DNA of 64,000 nucleotides from Alistipes sp. GTDB lineage: Bacteria; Bacteroidota; Bacteroidia; Bacteroidales; Rikenellaceae. This document shows, in pieces, positions 50,845 to 60,204 of this stretch (positions are counted from its first letter, which is position 1; each line of letters starts with the position of its first letter). The notes beneath the pieces are model-generated. The model was not told where the DNA came from. It did no database searches and saw only the letters and a program-made list of their open reading frames with translations. The translations under genes were made by a program, and so were the position numbers. The stretch is taken from NCBI GenBank assembly GCA_017436185.1, contig JAFSDP010000018.1, positions 1-64,000 on the forward strand, given 5' to 3'.

Positions 50845-52656
50845 ATGAAGCGCATCGAACTCTTAGCGCCGGCCAAGGATTATGCGGCAGCGGTGCGTGC
50901 GGTCGATTACGGGGCGGATGCCCTCTACATCGGCGGAGCACGCTTCGGCGCACGCCAGGGGGCGACGAACTCAATCGAGGAGATTCGCCGCACGGTGGCC
51001 TATGCCCATCGCTACGGCGTGCGGGTCTATGCCACGATGAACACCCTGGTCTGGGAGGAGGAGCTTCGGGAGGCCGAAGCCCAGGCCCGCCAACTCTTGG
51101 AGGCGGGGGTCGATGCCCTCATTGTGCAGGATATGGCCTACCGCCGTATGGGGTTGGGGTGTGAGATGCACGCCTCGACCCAGGTGCAGGTGCGCACCCC
51201 CGAATTGGCCCGCTTCTTGGGCGAGGCGGGATTCAGCCGTGTAATTCTGGAACGAGCCCTCTCGCTTGGTGAGATCAGAGCCATTGCCGAGGCAACCTCG
51301 GCCGAGGTGGAGTGCTTCGTACACGGGGCCATCTGCGTGGGGTATAGCGGTCGCTGCTTCCTTTCCCGCTCGATGTCGCCCACCCGCAGCGGCAACCGAG
51401 GCGGATGCAGCCAGCCCTGCCGCCTGAAGTGGAACCTGACGGATGGCCGAGGCCGCACGATTGTGGCCGATAAACACCTCCTCTCGTTGCAGGATTTATG
51501 CCTTAAAAACCGCTTGGGCGAGCTGTTGGATGCCGGTGTTACCTCTTTCAAAATCGAAGGCCGTCTGAAAGACGAAGATTATATCCGCAACGTGGTGGCG
51601 GCCTACCGCCGTGCTTTGGATAAGGCCCTGCAGGAGCGTCCGCACCTGCAACGTGCCTCGGTGGGGGAGTCCCCGACGAGCTTTACGCCCGATACGGCCA
51701 AGAGCTTTACGCGAGGCGAGTCGGAGTACTACTTCGACGGCAAGCGCCGAGGGGTCGCCTCGTTCGACACGCCGAAGGCTGTGGGCGAGTGGCTGGGCGA
51801 GGTGACGCAGGTGTTGCGCAACGGCTATCGGGTCCGCTCCCGCAAACCCCTGTCGGCGGGCGACGGCATCTGCCTCTTGACCCCCGACGGCATCGTGGGA
51901 ACCAACCTGAACGGCGTGGAGGGCGATCGCATCGTGCCCAACCGAATGACACGGGTGGCGGTCGGAACGCCCCTCTATCGCAACTACGACCACCAATTTC
52001 ACCGCCTGTTGGCGGCCGATCGTACCCGCCGTACGATTGCTGCACGGGCCGAGGTGGTGGCTTCGGAGAGTGGGGTGCAACTGCGATTGACCGACTGCAC
52101 GGGCTGCTCGGTCGAGGTGGGCGTGTTGCAACCCTTGGATAGGGCGCAGAACAGCGAGCGCAACGGCGAGAATATCCGCCGACAAACAATGCGTTCGGGA
52201 GATACGATTTTCCGCATCGAAGACGTTGATATAGTGGGTGAAGGGTGGTTTGTGCCCGCTTCGCTGATGACCGACCTGAGGCGTGAGGCGTTGGAACGCC
52301 TTTTGGAGGCCCGCCTGGCGGCTCACCCCCAAGGCGTCGAGGCGACCGAAAACCTCGAGGTGCGCTACCCCTCATCGACCCTTTTGGCCGAGGAGAATGT
52401 CTGCAATTCGTTGGCCGCACAGTTCTACCGTGACCACGGCGTGGAGCGCATCGTTGAGCCGTTGGAGCGTGCCCTGACGATGGAGGGGGCTCGGGTGATG
52501 CAGTCGGCCTACTGCCTGCGCCGTGAGTTGGGTGAATGCCTCAAGGAGAATCCCCGCTTGAAGGGCGATTTGTACCTCGAAACGGCGGGCCACCGTTACC
52601 GCTTGGCCTTCGATTGCAAGCGTTGTGAAATGAGTTTGATAGATTGTACGAAATAG
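50845..52656 (+). CDS. Peptidase U32 family protein (RlhA-like)
   Basis: A 603-residue member of the U32 family. The N-terminal barrel begins ELLAPAKDYAAAVRAVDYGADALYIGG, and the family signature is ECFVHGAICVGYSGRCFLS, followed by the Cys of RGGCSQPCR. E. coli RlhA, a relative, is needed for hydroxylation of C2501 in 23S rRNA; other members are linked to ubiquinone or protease roles, so the exact role is open. The next gene, a methyltransferase, begins 1 nt after its stop. Confidence 0.85.
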   Translation: MKRIELLAPAKDYAAAVRAVDYGADALYIGGARFGARQGATNSIEEIRRTVAYAHRYGVRVYATMNTLVWEEELREAEAQARQLLEAGVDALIVQDMAYRRMGLGCEMHASTQVQVRTPELARFLGEAGFSRVILERALSLGEIRAIAEATSAEVECFVHGAICVGYSGRCFLSRSMSPTRSGNRGGCSQPCRLKWNLTDGRGRTIVADKHLLSLQDLCLKNRLGELLDAGVTSFKIEGRLKDEDYIRNVVAAYRRALDKALQERPHLQRASVGESPTSFTPDTAKSFTRGESEYYFDGKRRGVASFDTPKAVGEWLGEVTQVLRNGYRVRSRKPLSAGDGICLLTPDGIVGTNLNGVEGDRIVPNRMTRVAVGTPLYRNYDHQFHRLLAADRTRRTIAARAEVVASESGVQLRLTDCTGCSVEVGVLQPLDRAQNSERNGENIRRQTMRSGDTIFRIEDVDIVGEGWFVPASLMTDLRREALERLLEARLAAHPQGVEATENLEVRYPSSTLLAEENVCNSLAAQFYRDHGVERIVEPLERALTMEGARVMQSAYCLRRELGECLKENPRLKGDLYLETAGHRYRLAFDCKRCEMSLIDCTK

Positions 52657-52657
52657 T

Positions 52658-53539
52658 ATGCAGGAACAATTGACCCCTGATTTTCAAGATTATGCCTTGC
52701 TGGATTCGGGCGACTTCGAGAAGTTGGAACGCTTTGGCCGCTTCGTAACACGCCGTCCCGAGCCGCAGGCCATCTGGCACCGTTCGCTCAGCGAAGAGGA
52801 GTGGCAGCGCCGTGCCGATGCCTCGTTTTTGAAGGACGAGCGCAGCGACGAACGTGGCAGCTGGCAACTCAAACGAGGGATGCCCGACCGCTGGAATCTC
52901 ACCTACCGCTATAAGGAGATGGCCCTCACGATGCGTCTGGCGCTGACCTCCTTCAAGCACGTCGGCATCTTCCCCGAGCAGGCGGCCAATTGGAACTTTA
53001 TCTATGACCGTGTCACCGAACTGAAACAAACGAAGACACCCCGTGTGCTCAACCTGTTTGCCTATACGGGAGGTGCTACGCTGGCAGCCCGTGCCGCAGG
53101 GGCCGAGGTGACGCACGTCGATTCGGTGAAGCAGGTGGTCACCTGGTCGCGCGAGAATATGGAGCATAGCGGCTTGGACGGGGTGCGCTGGATGGTGGAG
53201 GATGCCTTGAAGTTTGTCCGCCGTGAGGTGCGCCGAGGCAACCGCTACGACGGCATCATCCTCGATCCGCCCGCTTATGGACGTGGTGCCAATGGCGAGA
53301 AGTGGGTCCTGGAGGAGCATATCGGCGAGATGCTGGCCTGCTGTGCCGAACTGTTGGAGAAGGAGGGTGCTTTTCTGGTGCTGAACCTCTATTCGATGGG
53401 ACTCTCCTCGACCCTGGCCCGCACGGCCGTACGACAGGCCTTTGGTGTGCCTCGCGAGGAGCAGTATGGCGAGCTGACCTTCACCGACGACTTTGCGAAG
53501 GAACTGCCCTTGGGTACCTATTACCGCTTCGTGCGCTAA
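52658..53539 (+). CDS. Class I SAM-dependent methyltransferase, RlmI-like
   Basis: A 293-residue methyltransferase. SAM-binding motif I is RVLNLFAYTGGATLAA, and LDPPAYGRG is motif IV, as in the RlmI/RlmK group that methylates cytosine in 23S rRNA. It lacks the N-terminal PUA domain found in RlmI. The probable substrate is rRNA, consistent with its tight coupling to the U32 gene, but this is inference. Confidence 0.82.
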   Translation: MQEQLTPDFQDYALLDSGDFEKLERFGRFVTRRPEPQAIWHRSLSEEEWQRRADASFLKDERSDERGSWQLKRGMPDRWNLTYRYKEMALTMRLALTSFKHVGIFPEQAANWNFIYDRVTELKQTKTPRVLNLFAYTGGATLAARAAGAEVTHVDSVKQVVTWSRENMEHSGLDGVRWMVEDALKFVRREVRRGNRYDGIILDPPAYGRGANGEKWVLEEHIGEMLACCAELLEKEGAFLVLNLYSMGLSSTLARTAVRQAFGVPREEQYGELTFTDDFAKELPLGTYYRFVR

Positions 53540-53571
53540 ACAAGAATTTTTAACGATTAAAACGTATAACT

Positions 53572-53862
53572 ATGGGAATTTTGGCACTTATCTTTGGTCT
53601 GCTGAGCGGATGTTTCCTCTCGGTGTTGGTGGGTCTGCTGGGCGCACAGCGCAACATCGGCTTTGGCCTGTCGTTTTTGATCAGCCTTATCTTTACCCCC
53701 ATCGTGGGACTAATTTTTGTCCTGCTGTCCGACCCCCTGCCGGGTGGCAGCTCCAACGGACTGGGTTGCATCGGCAACACGCTGGGCTGCCTGGGCCTGC
53801 TGTTCCTGCTGGGCTTTGTGCTGCTGCTCGTTACCGGCGGTGCCGCCCTCGCCGCCCTGTAA
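53572..53862 (+). CDS. Small hydrophobic membrane protein
   Basis: A 96-residue protein with three strongly hydrophobic segments (about 3-24, 31-52 and 72-95) and a Gly/Ser-rich loop near 56-66. No family was recognised. It lies 32 nt after the methyltransferase gene and is followed by a strong hairpin. Confidence 0.6.
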   Translation: MGILALIFGLLSGCFLSVLVGLLGAQRNIGFGLSFLISLIFTPIVGLIFVLLSDPLPGGSSNGLGCIGNTLGCLGLLFLLGFVLLLVTGGAALAAL

Positions 53863-53863
53863 C

Positions 53864-53893
53864 AAAAAAGAGACTCCCCCGAGTCTCTTTTTT
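53864..53893. terminator. Bidirectional terminator between the small membrane protein and the chromate transporter genes
   Basis: AAAAAAGAGACTC (53864-53876) pairs perfectly with GAGTCTCTTTTTT (53881-53893) around a CCCC loop. Confidence 0.9.
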
Positions 53894-54459
53894 TAATGAT
53901 AAATAAGTATGCCGATGGCGGCGGAGAGAAGGATGAGCAGGATGGGGTTGATTTTGCGCCATTGGCCCAGCAGGACTCCGCCGAAGAGCAGCCAGCTCCA
54001 GGTGTCGATGAAGTTCTCTTCGCCCGCCGCAGGGTTGTGGGGAAAGATCAGGAGCAGGGCCGCAGCGGCAATCATACCGATGACGGCGGGGCGCATACCG
54101 AGCATCGCCCCCTCGATTAAGGTGTTGTGGCGCAGACGTAGGAAATACTTGGTAATGAGCAGCATCAGTGTCATCGCCGGCAGGCAGACGGCAAAGGTGG
54201 CAACGAGTGCTCCCAAGATCCCCAACCACGTTGAGCCGGCCTGCATACCCACCGTGTAGCCCACGTAGGTGGCCGAATTGATGGCAATCGGGCCGGGGGT
54301 GATTTGCGAGACGGCGACAATGTCGGTAAATTCGCTGCCCGTCATCCAACCGTGTTGCACGACCACCTCGTTTTGGATGAGCGACAGCATCGCATAGCCG
54401 CCACCAAAGCCGAAGAAACCGATCTTGAGGTAGGAAAGAAAGAGTTGCCAGAAAATCAT
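53893..54459 (-). CDS. Chromate transporter, half-size subunit 2
   Basis: A 188-residue single-domain member of the CHR family. The N-terminus has the family motif FFGFGGGYAMLSLIQNEVV and then SQITPGPIAINSATYVGY. Half-size CHR proteins work as pairs; the partner gene lies just upstream and overlaps by 4 nt. The pair may export chromate or another oxyanion; chromate transport is not proven for this group. Confidence 0.88.
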   Translation of the reverse strand: MIFWQLFLSYLKIGFFGFGGGYAMLSLIQNEVVVQHGWMTGSEFTDIVAVSQITPGPIAINSATYVGYTVGMQAGSTWLGILGALVATFAVCLPAMTLMLLITKYFLRLRHNTLIEGAMLGMRPAVIGMIAAAALLLIFPHNPAAGEENFIDTWSWLLFGGVLLGQWRKINPILLILLSAAIGILIYH

Positions 54460-54998
54460 CGCTTCACACCTTTAAGTTGATACAACTCCCAGCCGATGCC
54501 CCCCACAGCCGCCACGATTAAGACATAGACGGGCGACCAGCCAAGCCCCCACACGGCCAGAGCCGAGGCAATGATAATCAGATACATCGACCAATGCAGC
54601 CCCTTGGCGAGTTTCAGCACGGGGGCGACAATCAGGGCCACCACCGCAGGGCGCATCCCCTTGAAGGCGGCCTCGACCCACGCATTGTGGCGGATGTCGC
54701 TAAAGAGAATGGCGACCAGCAAAATGACCACAAACGAGGGAATCACGATGCCCAGAATGGCACTCACCGCCCCCCAGAGGCCGCGCAGTTGGTAGCCCAC
54801 AAAGACGGCCGTATTGAGCGCGATAGGCCCCGGAGCCGATTGGGCGAGGGTCAGCAGATCCAAAAACTCCTCTCGTTTGACCCAACGGCGGTTGTCGATG
54901 ACCTCCCGTTCGATGAGCGGAATCATCGCATAGCCGCCACCAAAGGTGAAGGCTCCAATCTTGAAAAAGCTCCAAAAGAGGGCGGCCAACTGTTTCAT
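54456..54998 (-). CDS. Chromate transporter, half-size subunit 1
   Basis: A 180-residue CHR-family half protein with GAFTFGGGYAMIPLIEREVI and AQSAPGPIALNTAVFVGY, the same motifs as subunit 2. It begins 2 nt after the end of rsmE, so all three genes are probably one operon. Confidence 0.88.
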   Translation of the reverse strand: MKQLAALFWSFFKIGAFTFGGGYAMIPLIEREVIDNRRWVKREEFLDLLTLAQSAPGPIALNTAVFVGYQLRGLWGAVSAILGIVIPSFVVILLVAILFSDIRHNAWVEAAFKGMRPAVVALIVAPVLKLAKGLHWSMYLIIIASALAVWGLGWSPVYVLIVAAVGGIGWELYQLKGVKR

Positions 54999-55000
54999 TA

Positions 55001-55717
55001 TTAGCGGTTATTTACGACCGAAACCATTACCGAGGCCACTACGGCGGCCGTCTCGGTGCGCAGGCGTTGCGTGCCGAGCGAGATCTCCTCGAATCCGACC
55101 GCTAAGGCTGCCTCGACCTCCTCGGGCGAGAAATCACCCTCGGGACCAATGAGGATGAGGGCCGCCTCACCGGGGTGCAAAACCGATGCCAGGTACTGCT
55201 TGCCCGCCTCGCTTTGCGAAGGGTTGCAGTGGGCGATAAAACGCCGCCCCTCGAAGGGCTCGGCAATCACCTCGGCAAAGGGGGTCAGCTCCTCGACCTG
55301 CGGAAGAAAAGCCTTCAAAGACTGCTTCATGGCGGCCACCACGACCTTCTCCATGCGCTCACGTTTCAGCGTGCGACGCTCGCTGTGGGCCGATTCGAGC
55401 GGGATGAAGCGATCGACACCCACCTCGGTGGCCTTCTCCAGAAACCACTCGTAGCGGTCGTTGTTTTTGGTCGGTGCCACGGCCATCGTCAGGTGGTAGG
55501 GGAGCGGCTCAAAGGGCGACTCGGTGTGATGGATGGTCACTATGCAACGCTTCGGGTGGTCGTCGGTAATGGTGGCGTGATAGAGGTTGCCCCGACCATC
55601 GGTCAGGTGCAGCTCTTCGCCCTTTGTGAGGCGCAATACCCGAATGCAGTGTTTCGACTCCTCCTCGCTGAGGGTATAAGTGGGGAGTGTAATTTCAGGG
55701 GCATAAAATAGTTGCAT
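55001..55717 (-). CDS. rsmE: 16S rRNA (uracil-1498 N3) methyltransferase
   Basis: A 238-residue SPOUT-class enzyme. The N-terminal PUA-like domain begins MQLFYAPE and includes EEESKHCIRVLRL; the knotted SAM site has LILIGPEGDFSPEEVEAA and LGTQRLRTETAAV. The start is ATG 55717: the longer open frame begins inside the -7 box at 55754-55761. It is the first gene of an operon with the chromate transporter pair. Confidence 0.93.
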   Translation of the reverse strand: MQLFYAPEITLPTYTLSEEESKHCIRVLRLTKGEELHLTDGRGNLYHATITDDHPKRCIVTIHHTESPFEPLPYHLTMAVAPTKNNDRYEWFLEKATEVGVDRFIPLESAHSERRTLKRERMEKVVVAAMKQSLKAFLPQVEELTPFAEVIAEPFEGRRFIAHCNPSQSEAGKQYLASVLHPGEAALILIGPEGDFSPEEVEAALAVGFEEISLGTQRLRTETAAVVASVMVSVVNNR

Positions 55718-55731
55718 ACCGAAATTTTCCT

Positions 55732-55739
55732 TATCTTTG
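55732..55739 (+). promoter_or_regulatory. Bacteroidota -7 box for the M3 peptidase pair
   Basis: TATCTTTG, 47 nt upstream of ATG 55787. It lies within the divergent rsmE leader, so the two promoters overlap face to face. Confidence 0.6.
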
Positions 55740-55753
55740 CTCGTTAATAGATG

Positions 55754-55761
55754 CAAAGTTA
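55754..55761 (-). promoter_or_regulatory. Bacteroidota -7 box for rsmE
   Basis: The minus strand reads TAACTTTG, 36 nt upstream of the rsmE ATG at 55717. Transcripts from this box and from 55732-55739 cross each other. Confidence 0.55.
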
Positions 55762-55786
55762 TAAAAAAAATCGATAAAGCCTACTT

Positions 55787-57982
55787 ATGAGACACATTGC
55801 ATGGCTCTTTGCCCTTTTAGTTATGATGACAATCCCTTCGTGCAGCTCCTCGTCGGTCGAGGAGCAGAATCCCCTCTTGGTGGAGTGGGATACCCCCTAC
55901 GGCGTGCCCCCCTTCGATCAAATCAAGGTGACGCACTACATCCCCGCTTTCGAGGCGGCGATGGCCGAGCACCAGGCCGAGATTGAGGCCATCGTGAAGG
56001 TGCGTTCGGTGCCCGATTTCGAGAACACCATCCTGGCCTTCGACAATGCGGGTCGCAAATTGGAGCAGGTGGCGCTGGTCTTCGGTATGCTGGCCGCCGC
56101 CGATACCAACCCCGAAATGCAGGCCGTTGAGGCCGAGATGATGCCCCGTCTGGCGGTGCATAGCGACCAAATTATGCTCAACGAGCTGCTCTTTGCCCGC
56201 ATCAAGGAGGTCTATGACCGCCGCAAAGAGTTCGGGCTCGATGCCGAGCAGCTGCGTCTGGTGGAGAAGACCTACACCGAGTTTGTTCGCTCGGGAGCGC
56301 TGCTCGAGGGCGAGGAGCGTGAGCGTCTGAAGGCCATCAACGAGGAGCTGTCGGCCACCTCCGTGAAGTATGGCCAGAACATCCTCTCGGAGAACAACGC
56401 CTACCAACTCGTGCTCGAAAGCAAGGATTTGATCGGCATTCCCTCGTCGATTCGCGATATGGCCTCGGAGCGTGCCAAGGAGCTGGGTCACAGCGGTAAA
56501 TATGTATTTACGCTCCACAAGCCGAGCCTGATTCCCTTCTTGACCTATGCCGAGAATCGTGCCCTGCGCCAGGAGATCTACACCGCCTACCTGAATCGTT
56601 GCAACAACAATAACGAGCTGGATAACAAGCAGCTCATCAACGACTTCATCCGCCTGCGTATCGAGAAGGCCAAGCTGCTTGGTTACAAGAACTACGCCGA
56701 CTATGTCATCTCGAACGAGATGGCCGCCACCACCTCGGCTGTCTATGACCTGTTGGATGAGATTTGGAACCCCGCCGTCGAGCGTGCGAAGGGCGAGCTT
56801 GACGAGATGCTGCCCCTCTTCGAGAAGGACCACCCGGGCGAGAAGTTCGCCTCGTGGGATTGGTGGTACTACGCCGAGAAGGTACGCAAGAAGAACTACG
56901 CCCTCGATGAGGAGATGTTGCGCCCCTACTTCTCGTTGGACGCCGTGCGCAGCGGTATCTTCTTCTTGGCCAACCGCCTCTACGGCATCACCTTCCGCCC
57001 CATTTCGGTGCCTGTCTATAATGCCGAGGTGTCGGCCTACGAGGTGCTCGATACCGACAATTCGCACATCGGTGTCCTCTACTTCGACTACCACCCCAGA
57101 GATGGTAAGGGTCAGGGTGCTTGGTGTGGTAACTATGTGGAGCAGAGCTATGTGGATGGCAAACGTGTGGCCCCCGTCGTGTCGATTGTCTGCAACTTTA
57201 CCCGCCCGACCGCCTCGCTGCCCTCGCTTCTGACGTTGGACGAGGCCGAGACCCTCTTCCACGAGTTTGGTCACGCCCTGCACTTCCTGTTCCACGACGT
57301 GAAGTATCGTGGTTTGTCGGAGGTCGAGGGTGACTTTGTCGAGCTGCCCTCGCAGGTGATGGAGAATTGGGCTTTCCACCCCGAACTGCTCAAGCACTAC
57401 GCCGTGCACCACCGCACGGGCGAGGTCATTTCGCAGAACATCATCGAGAAGATGCAGCGTGCCGAGCTCTTCAATCAGGGCTTTATGACCACCGAGCTGA
57501 TTGCCGCCTCGCTTTCGGATTTGGACATCCACTCGATGAGCGAGTATGTTCCCTTCGACCCGATGGCCTTCGAGCGTCACGCCCTCTATGTGCAGCGTGG
57601 TATGAATCCCGAGATTGAGCCTCGCTATCATTACCCCTACTTCAGCCACATCTTCGATGGCGGCTACTCGGCCGGTTACTACTTCTACACCTGGGCCGAG
57701 GTGCTCGATAAGGATGCCTTCGAGGCCTTCCGCGAAAGTGGCGACCTGTTCAACCGTGAGGTGGCTGCCCGCCTGCGCAAACTGCTCGAGAGCGGTGGCT
57801 CGAAGCCGGGTATGACCCTCTACCGCGAATTCCGAGGCAAGGATCCCGACAAGACGGCGATGCTCGTAGGTCGTGGTCTGATTGAAAAACCCGTCGAGGA
57901 GCCCGTCGAGGAGCCCGCCGAGCCGACCGTCGCAGCGATGAAGGTTGAGCCGAAGGCGGATGCAATGAACGGCTGGAAATAA
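55787..57982 (+). CDS. M3 family oligopeptidase, lipoprotein (copy 1)
   Basis: A 731-residue zinc metallopeptidase of the dipeptidyl carboxypeptidase/oligopeptidase A type. The zinc motif is HEFGH at residues 492-496 (FHEFGHALHFLFH). A signal sequence ends in the lipobox-like IPS-Cys19, so it may be anchored in a membrane and cut peptides in the periplasm. The C-terminal tail is Glu/Pro/Val-rich (PVEEPVEEPAEP), not typical of the family. The second M3 gene follows after 38 nt. Confidence 0.9.
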   Translation: MRHIAWLFALLVMMTIPSCSSSSVEEQNPLLVEWDTPYGVPPFDQIKVTHYIPAFEAAMAEHQAEIEAIVKVRSVPDFENTILAFDNAGRKLEQVALVFGMLAAADTNPEMQAVEAEMMPRLAVHSDQIMLNELLFARIKEVYDRRKEFGLDAEQLRLVEKTYTEFVRSGALLEGEERERLKAINEELSATSVKYGQNILSENNAYQLVLESKDLIGIPSSIRDMASERAKELGHSGKYVFTLHKPSLIPFLTYAENRALRQEIYTAYLNRCNNNNELDNKQLINDFIRLRIEKAKLLGYKNYADYVISNEMAATTSAVYDLLDEIWNPAVERAKGELDEMLPLFEKDHPGEKFASWDWWYYAEKVRKKNYALDEEMLRPYFSLDAVRSGIFFLANRLYGITFRPISVPVYNAEVSAYEVLDTDNSHIGVLYFDYHPRDGKGQGAWCGNYVEQSYVDGKRVAPVVSIVCNFTRPTASLPSLLTLDEAETLFHEFGHALHFLFHDVKYRGLSEVEGDFVELPSQVMENWAFHPELLKHYAVHHRTGEVISQNIIEKMQRAELFNQGFMTTELIAASLSDLDIHSMSEYVPFDPMAFERHALYVQRGMNPEIEPRYHYPYFSHIFDGGYSAGYYFYTWAEVLDKDAFEAFRESGDLFNREVAARLRKLLESGGSKPGMTLYREFRGKDPDKTAMLVGRGLIEKPVEEPVEEPAEPTVAAMKVEPKADAMNGWK

Positions 57983-58020
57983 CCCCGAAAGAAAAGAAAC
58001 TTAAATAAAAACACGACAAG

Positions 58021-60135
58021 ATGAAAAAGTTAATTCTTATGGCAACTGCTTTTGTTGCTGTGGCTTGTGGCGATAACTCCATTCCGCAGGCACAGTATCC
58101 CGAGCTCGACCTGCAGAATCCGCTGCTGGCCGAGTGGACCACCCCCTACCAAACGCCTCCCTTCTCGCTCATCAAGTTGGAGCACTTCGAGCCGGCCATC
58201 GATGCCGCCATCGCCTGCTCACGTGCCGAGATTGAGGCCATCGTAACCAACCCCGCCAAGCCCACCTTCGGCAACACGATTCTGGCCCTGGAGCGCAATG
58301 GCGAGCTGCTGAATAAGGTGTCGGGCGTCTTCTACAACCTGATGGGTACGGACGCTACGCCCGAGATGCAGGAGGTAGCCCAACGTATTCAGCCCAAGCT
58401 GACCGAGCTGAGCAACGACGTGTCGCTCAATGCCGAGTTGTTTGCTCGTGTGAAGGCCGTCTATGACAATCCCCCGATGTTTATGTCCACGGCCGAGGAG
58501 AAGCTCTTGGAGGATACCTACCAGGGCTTTGCCCGCAGCGGTGCCGCCCTCTCGGAGGAGGATAAGGAGCTCTATCGTCAGTATTCGGGCGAGTTAGCAG
58601 CCCTCACGTTGCAGTTTGGTCAGAATGCCTTGAAGGCCACCAACGCCTTCACGCTCAACATCACCGACAAGCGTCAGGTGGCCGAGCTGCCCGACTTTGT
58701 GAAGGAGGCGATGGCTGCCGAGGCCAAGAGCCGAGGCCAGCAGGGTTGGACCGTGACGTTGCAGGCTCCGAGCTACATCCCCTTTATGACCTATTCGTCG
58801 AATCGTGAGCTCAAGGAGCAGCTCTATCGTGCCTACAATTCGCGTGCGTTGGGCGGTGAGTTCGACAATACGGAGGTGATTCGCGGCATCGTGAATACCC
58901 GCCTCAAGTTGGCCAACCTGTTGGGCTACGAGACCTATGCCGACTTCACGTTGGAGCGTCGTATGGCCGAGACCACCGAGACGGTTGAGAATTTCCTGGA
59001 GGAGCTGCTGACGGCCACCCGTGAGCGTGCCGACGAGGAGGTGCGCACCATTGCCGAGTATGCCGCTTCGCAGGGCTTCGAGGGTCAGCTGATGCCCTGG
59101 GATTGGGCCTACTACACCGAGAAGTACAAGGATGAGAAGTATGCCCTTTCGGACGAGGTGGTGAAGCCCTACTTCAAGTTGGAGAATGTCAAGAAGGGTG
59201 TCTTTATGCTGGCCAACAAGCTCTACGGCCTGACTTTTACCGAGACCACCGAGATCGAGGGCTACCACCCCGAGACGACGGTCTATGAGGTGACCGACGA
59301 GACGGGCCGTCATATGGCTGTCCTCTATCTCGATTTCCACCCCCGTTCGACGAAGCGTGCCGGTGCCTGGATGACCGACTTCCGTGGCTCGAAGATTGTC
59401 GATGGTGTGGAGACCCGCCCGCTGGTTTCGCTGGTGATGAACTTCTCGAAGCCGACCGAGTCGAAGCCCGCTCTGCTGACCTACGACGAGGTGGAGACCT
59501 TCCTGCACGAGTTTGGCCACGGCCTGCACGGTATGCTGGGCGAGGGTGAGTTCGGCTCACAGACCGGTACGTCGGTTTATCGTGACTTTGTTGAGCTGCC
59601 GTCGCAGATTATGGAGAATTGGGCTACCGAGAAGGAGTTCCTGGATATGTGGGCCGCACACTATGAGACGGGCGAGCCGATGCCCGCCGAGATTGTCGAG
59701 CGCATCGTGGCTGCCCAGAACTACCTGGCCGCCTACGCCAACGTGCGTCAGCTCTCGTTCGGTATGAGCGATATGGCTTGGCACACCCTCACCGAGCCTT
59801 TCGAGGGCGATGTGGCTGCCTTCGAGAAGGCCGCTATGGAGCCTACGCAGGTGATGCCCTTCGTGGACGGTACGGCGATGGGCCCCGCCTTCACGCATAT
59901 CTTCTCGGGCGGTTATGCGGCCGGTTACTACGGCTACAAGTGGGCCGAGGTGTTGGAGGCCGATGCCTTCTCGATGTTCAAGGAGCAGGGTATCTTCAAC
60001 CGTGAGGTGGCCGATAAGTTCCGTGAGCACATCCTCTCGAAGGGTGGTACGGAGCACCCGATGAAGCTCTACGAGGCTTTCCGTGGCCACAAGCCCGCCA
60101 CGCAGGCGCTGATTGACAAGATTCTGGGCGAGTAA
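58021..60135 (+). CDS. M3 family oligopeptidase, lipoprotein (copy 2)
   Basis: A 704-residue homologue of the preceding gene with HEFGH at 496-500 (LHEFGHGLHGMLG). The N-terminal signal ends in a possible lipobox VAVA-Cys17. Both copies share the start of the mature part (NPLL-EW-TPY-PPF), which indicates tandem duplication and later divergence. It lacks the acidic C-terminal tail of copy 1. A terminator follows. Confidence 0.9.
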   Translation: MKKLILMATAFVAVACGDNSIPQAQYPELDLQNPLLAEWTTPYQTPPFSLIKLEHFEPAIDAAIACSRAEIEAIVTNPAKPTFGNTILALERNGELLNKVSGVFYNLMGTDATPEMQEVAQRIQPKLTELSNDVSLNAELFARVKAVYDNPPMFMSTAEEKLLEDTYQGFARSGAALSEEDKELYRQYSGELAALTLQFGQNALKATNAFTLNITDKRQVAELPDFVKEAMAAEAKSRGQQGWTVTLQAPSYIPFMTYSSNRELKEQLYRAYNSRALGGEFDNTEVIRGIVNTRLKLANLLGYETYADFTLERRMAETTETVENFLEELLTATRERADEEVRTIAEYAASQGFEGQLMPWDWAYYTEKYKDEKYALSDEVVKPYFKLENVKKGVFMLANKLYGLTFTETTEIEGYHPETTVYEVTDETGRHMAVLYLDFHPRSTKRAGAWMTDFRGSKIVDGVETRPLVSLVMNFSKPTESKPALLTYDEVETFLHEFGHGLHGMLGEGEFGSQTGTSVYRDFVELPSQIMENWATEKEFLDMWAAHYETGEPMPAEIVERIVAAQNYLAAYANVRQLSFGMSDMAWHTLTEPFEGDVAAFEKAAMEPTQVMPFVDGTAMGPAFTHIFSGGYAAGYYGYKWAEVLEADAFSMFKEQGIFNREVADKFREHILSKGGTEHPMKLYEAFRGHKPATQALIDKILGE

Positions 60136-60152
60136 TTCCTACTCCCACCAAT

Positions 60153-60188
60153 AAGAAAGCCGACCTCTGTTGCGGGGTCGGCTTTCTT
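60153..60188. terminator. Bidirectional terminator between the M3 peptidase and pectinesterase genes
   Basis: AAGAAAGCCGACC (60153-60165) pairs perfectly with GGTCGGCTTTCTT (60176-60188), with a 10-nt loop. Confidence 0.9.
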
Positions 60189-60204
60189 GTGTATTAAGGG
60201 GTCG

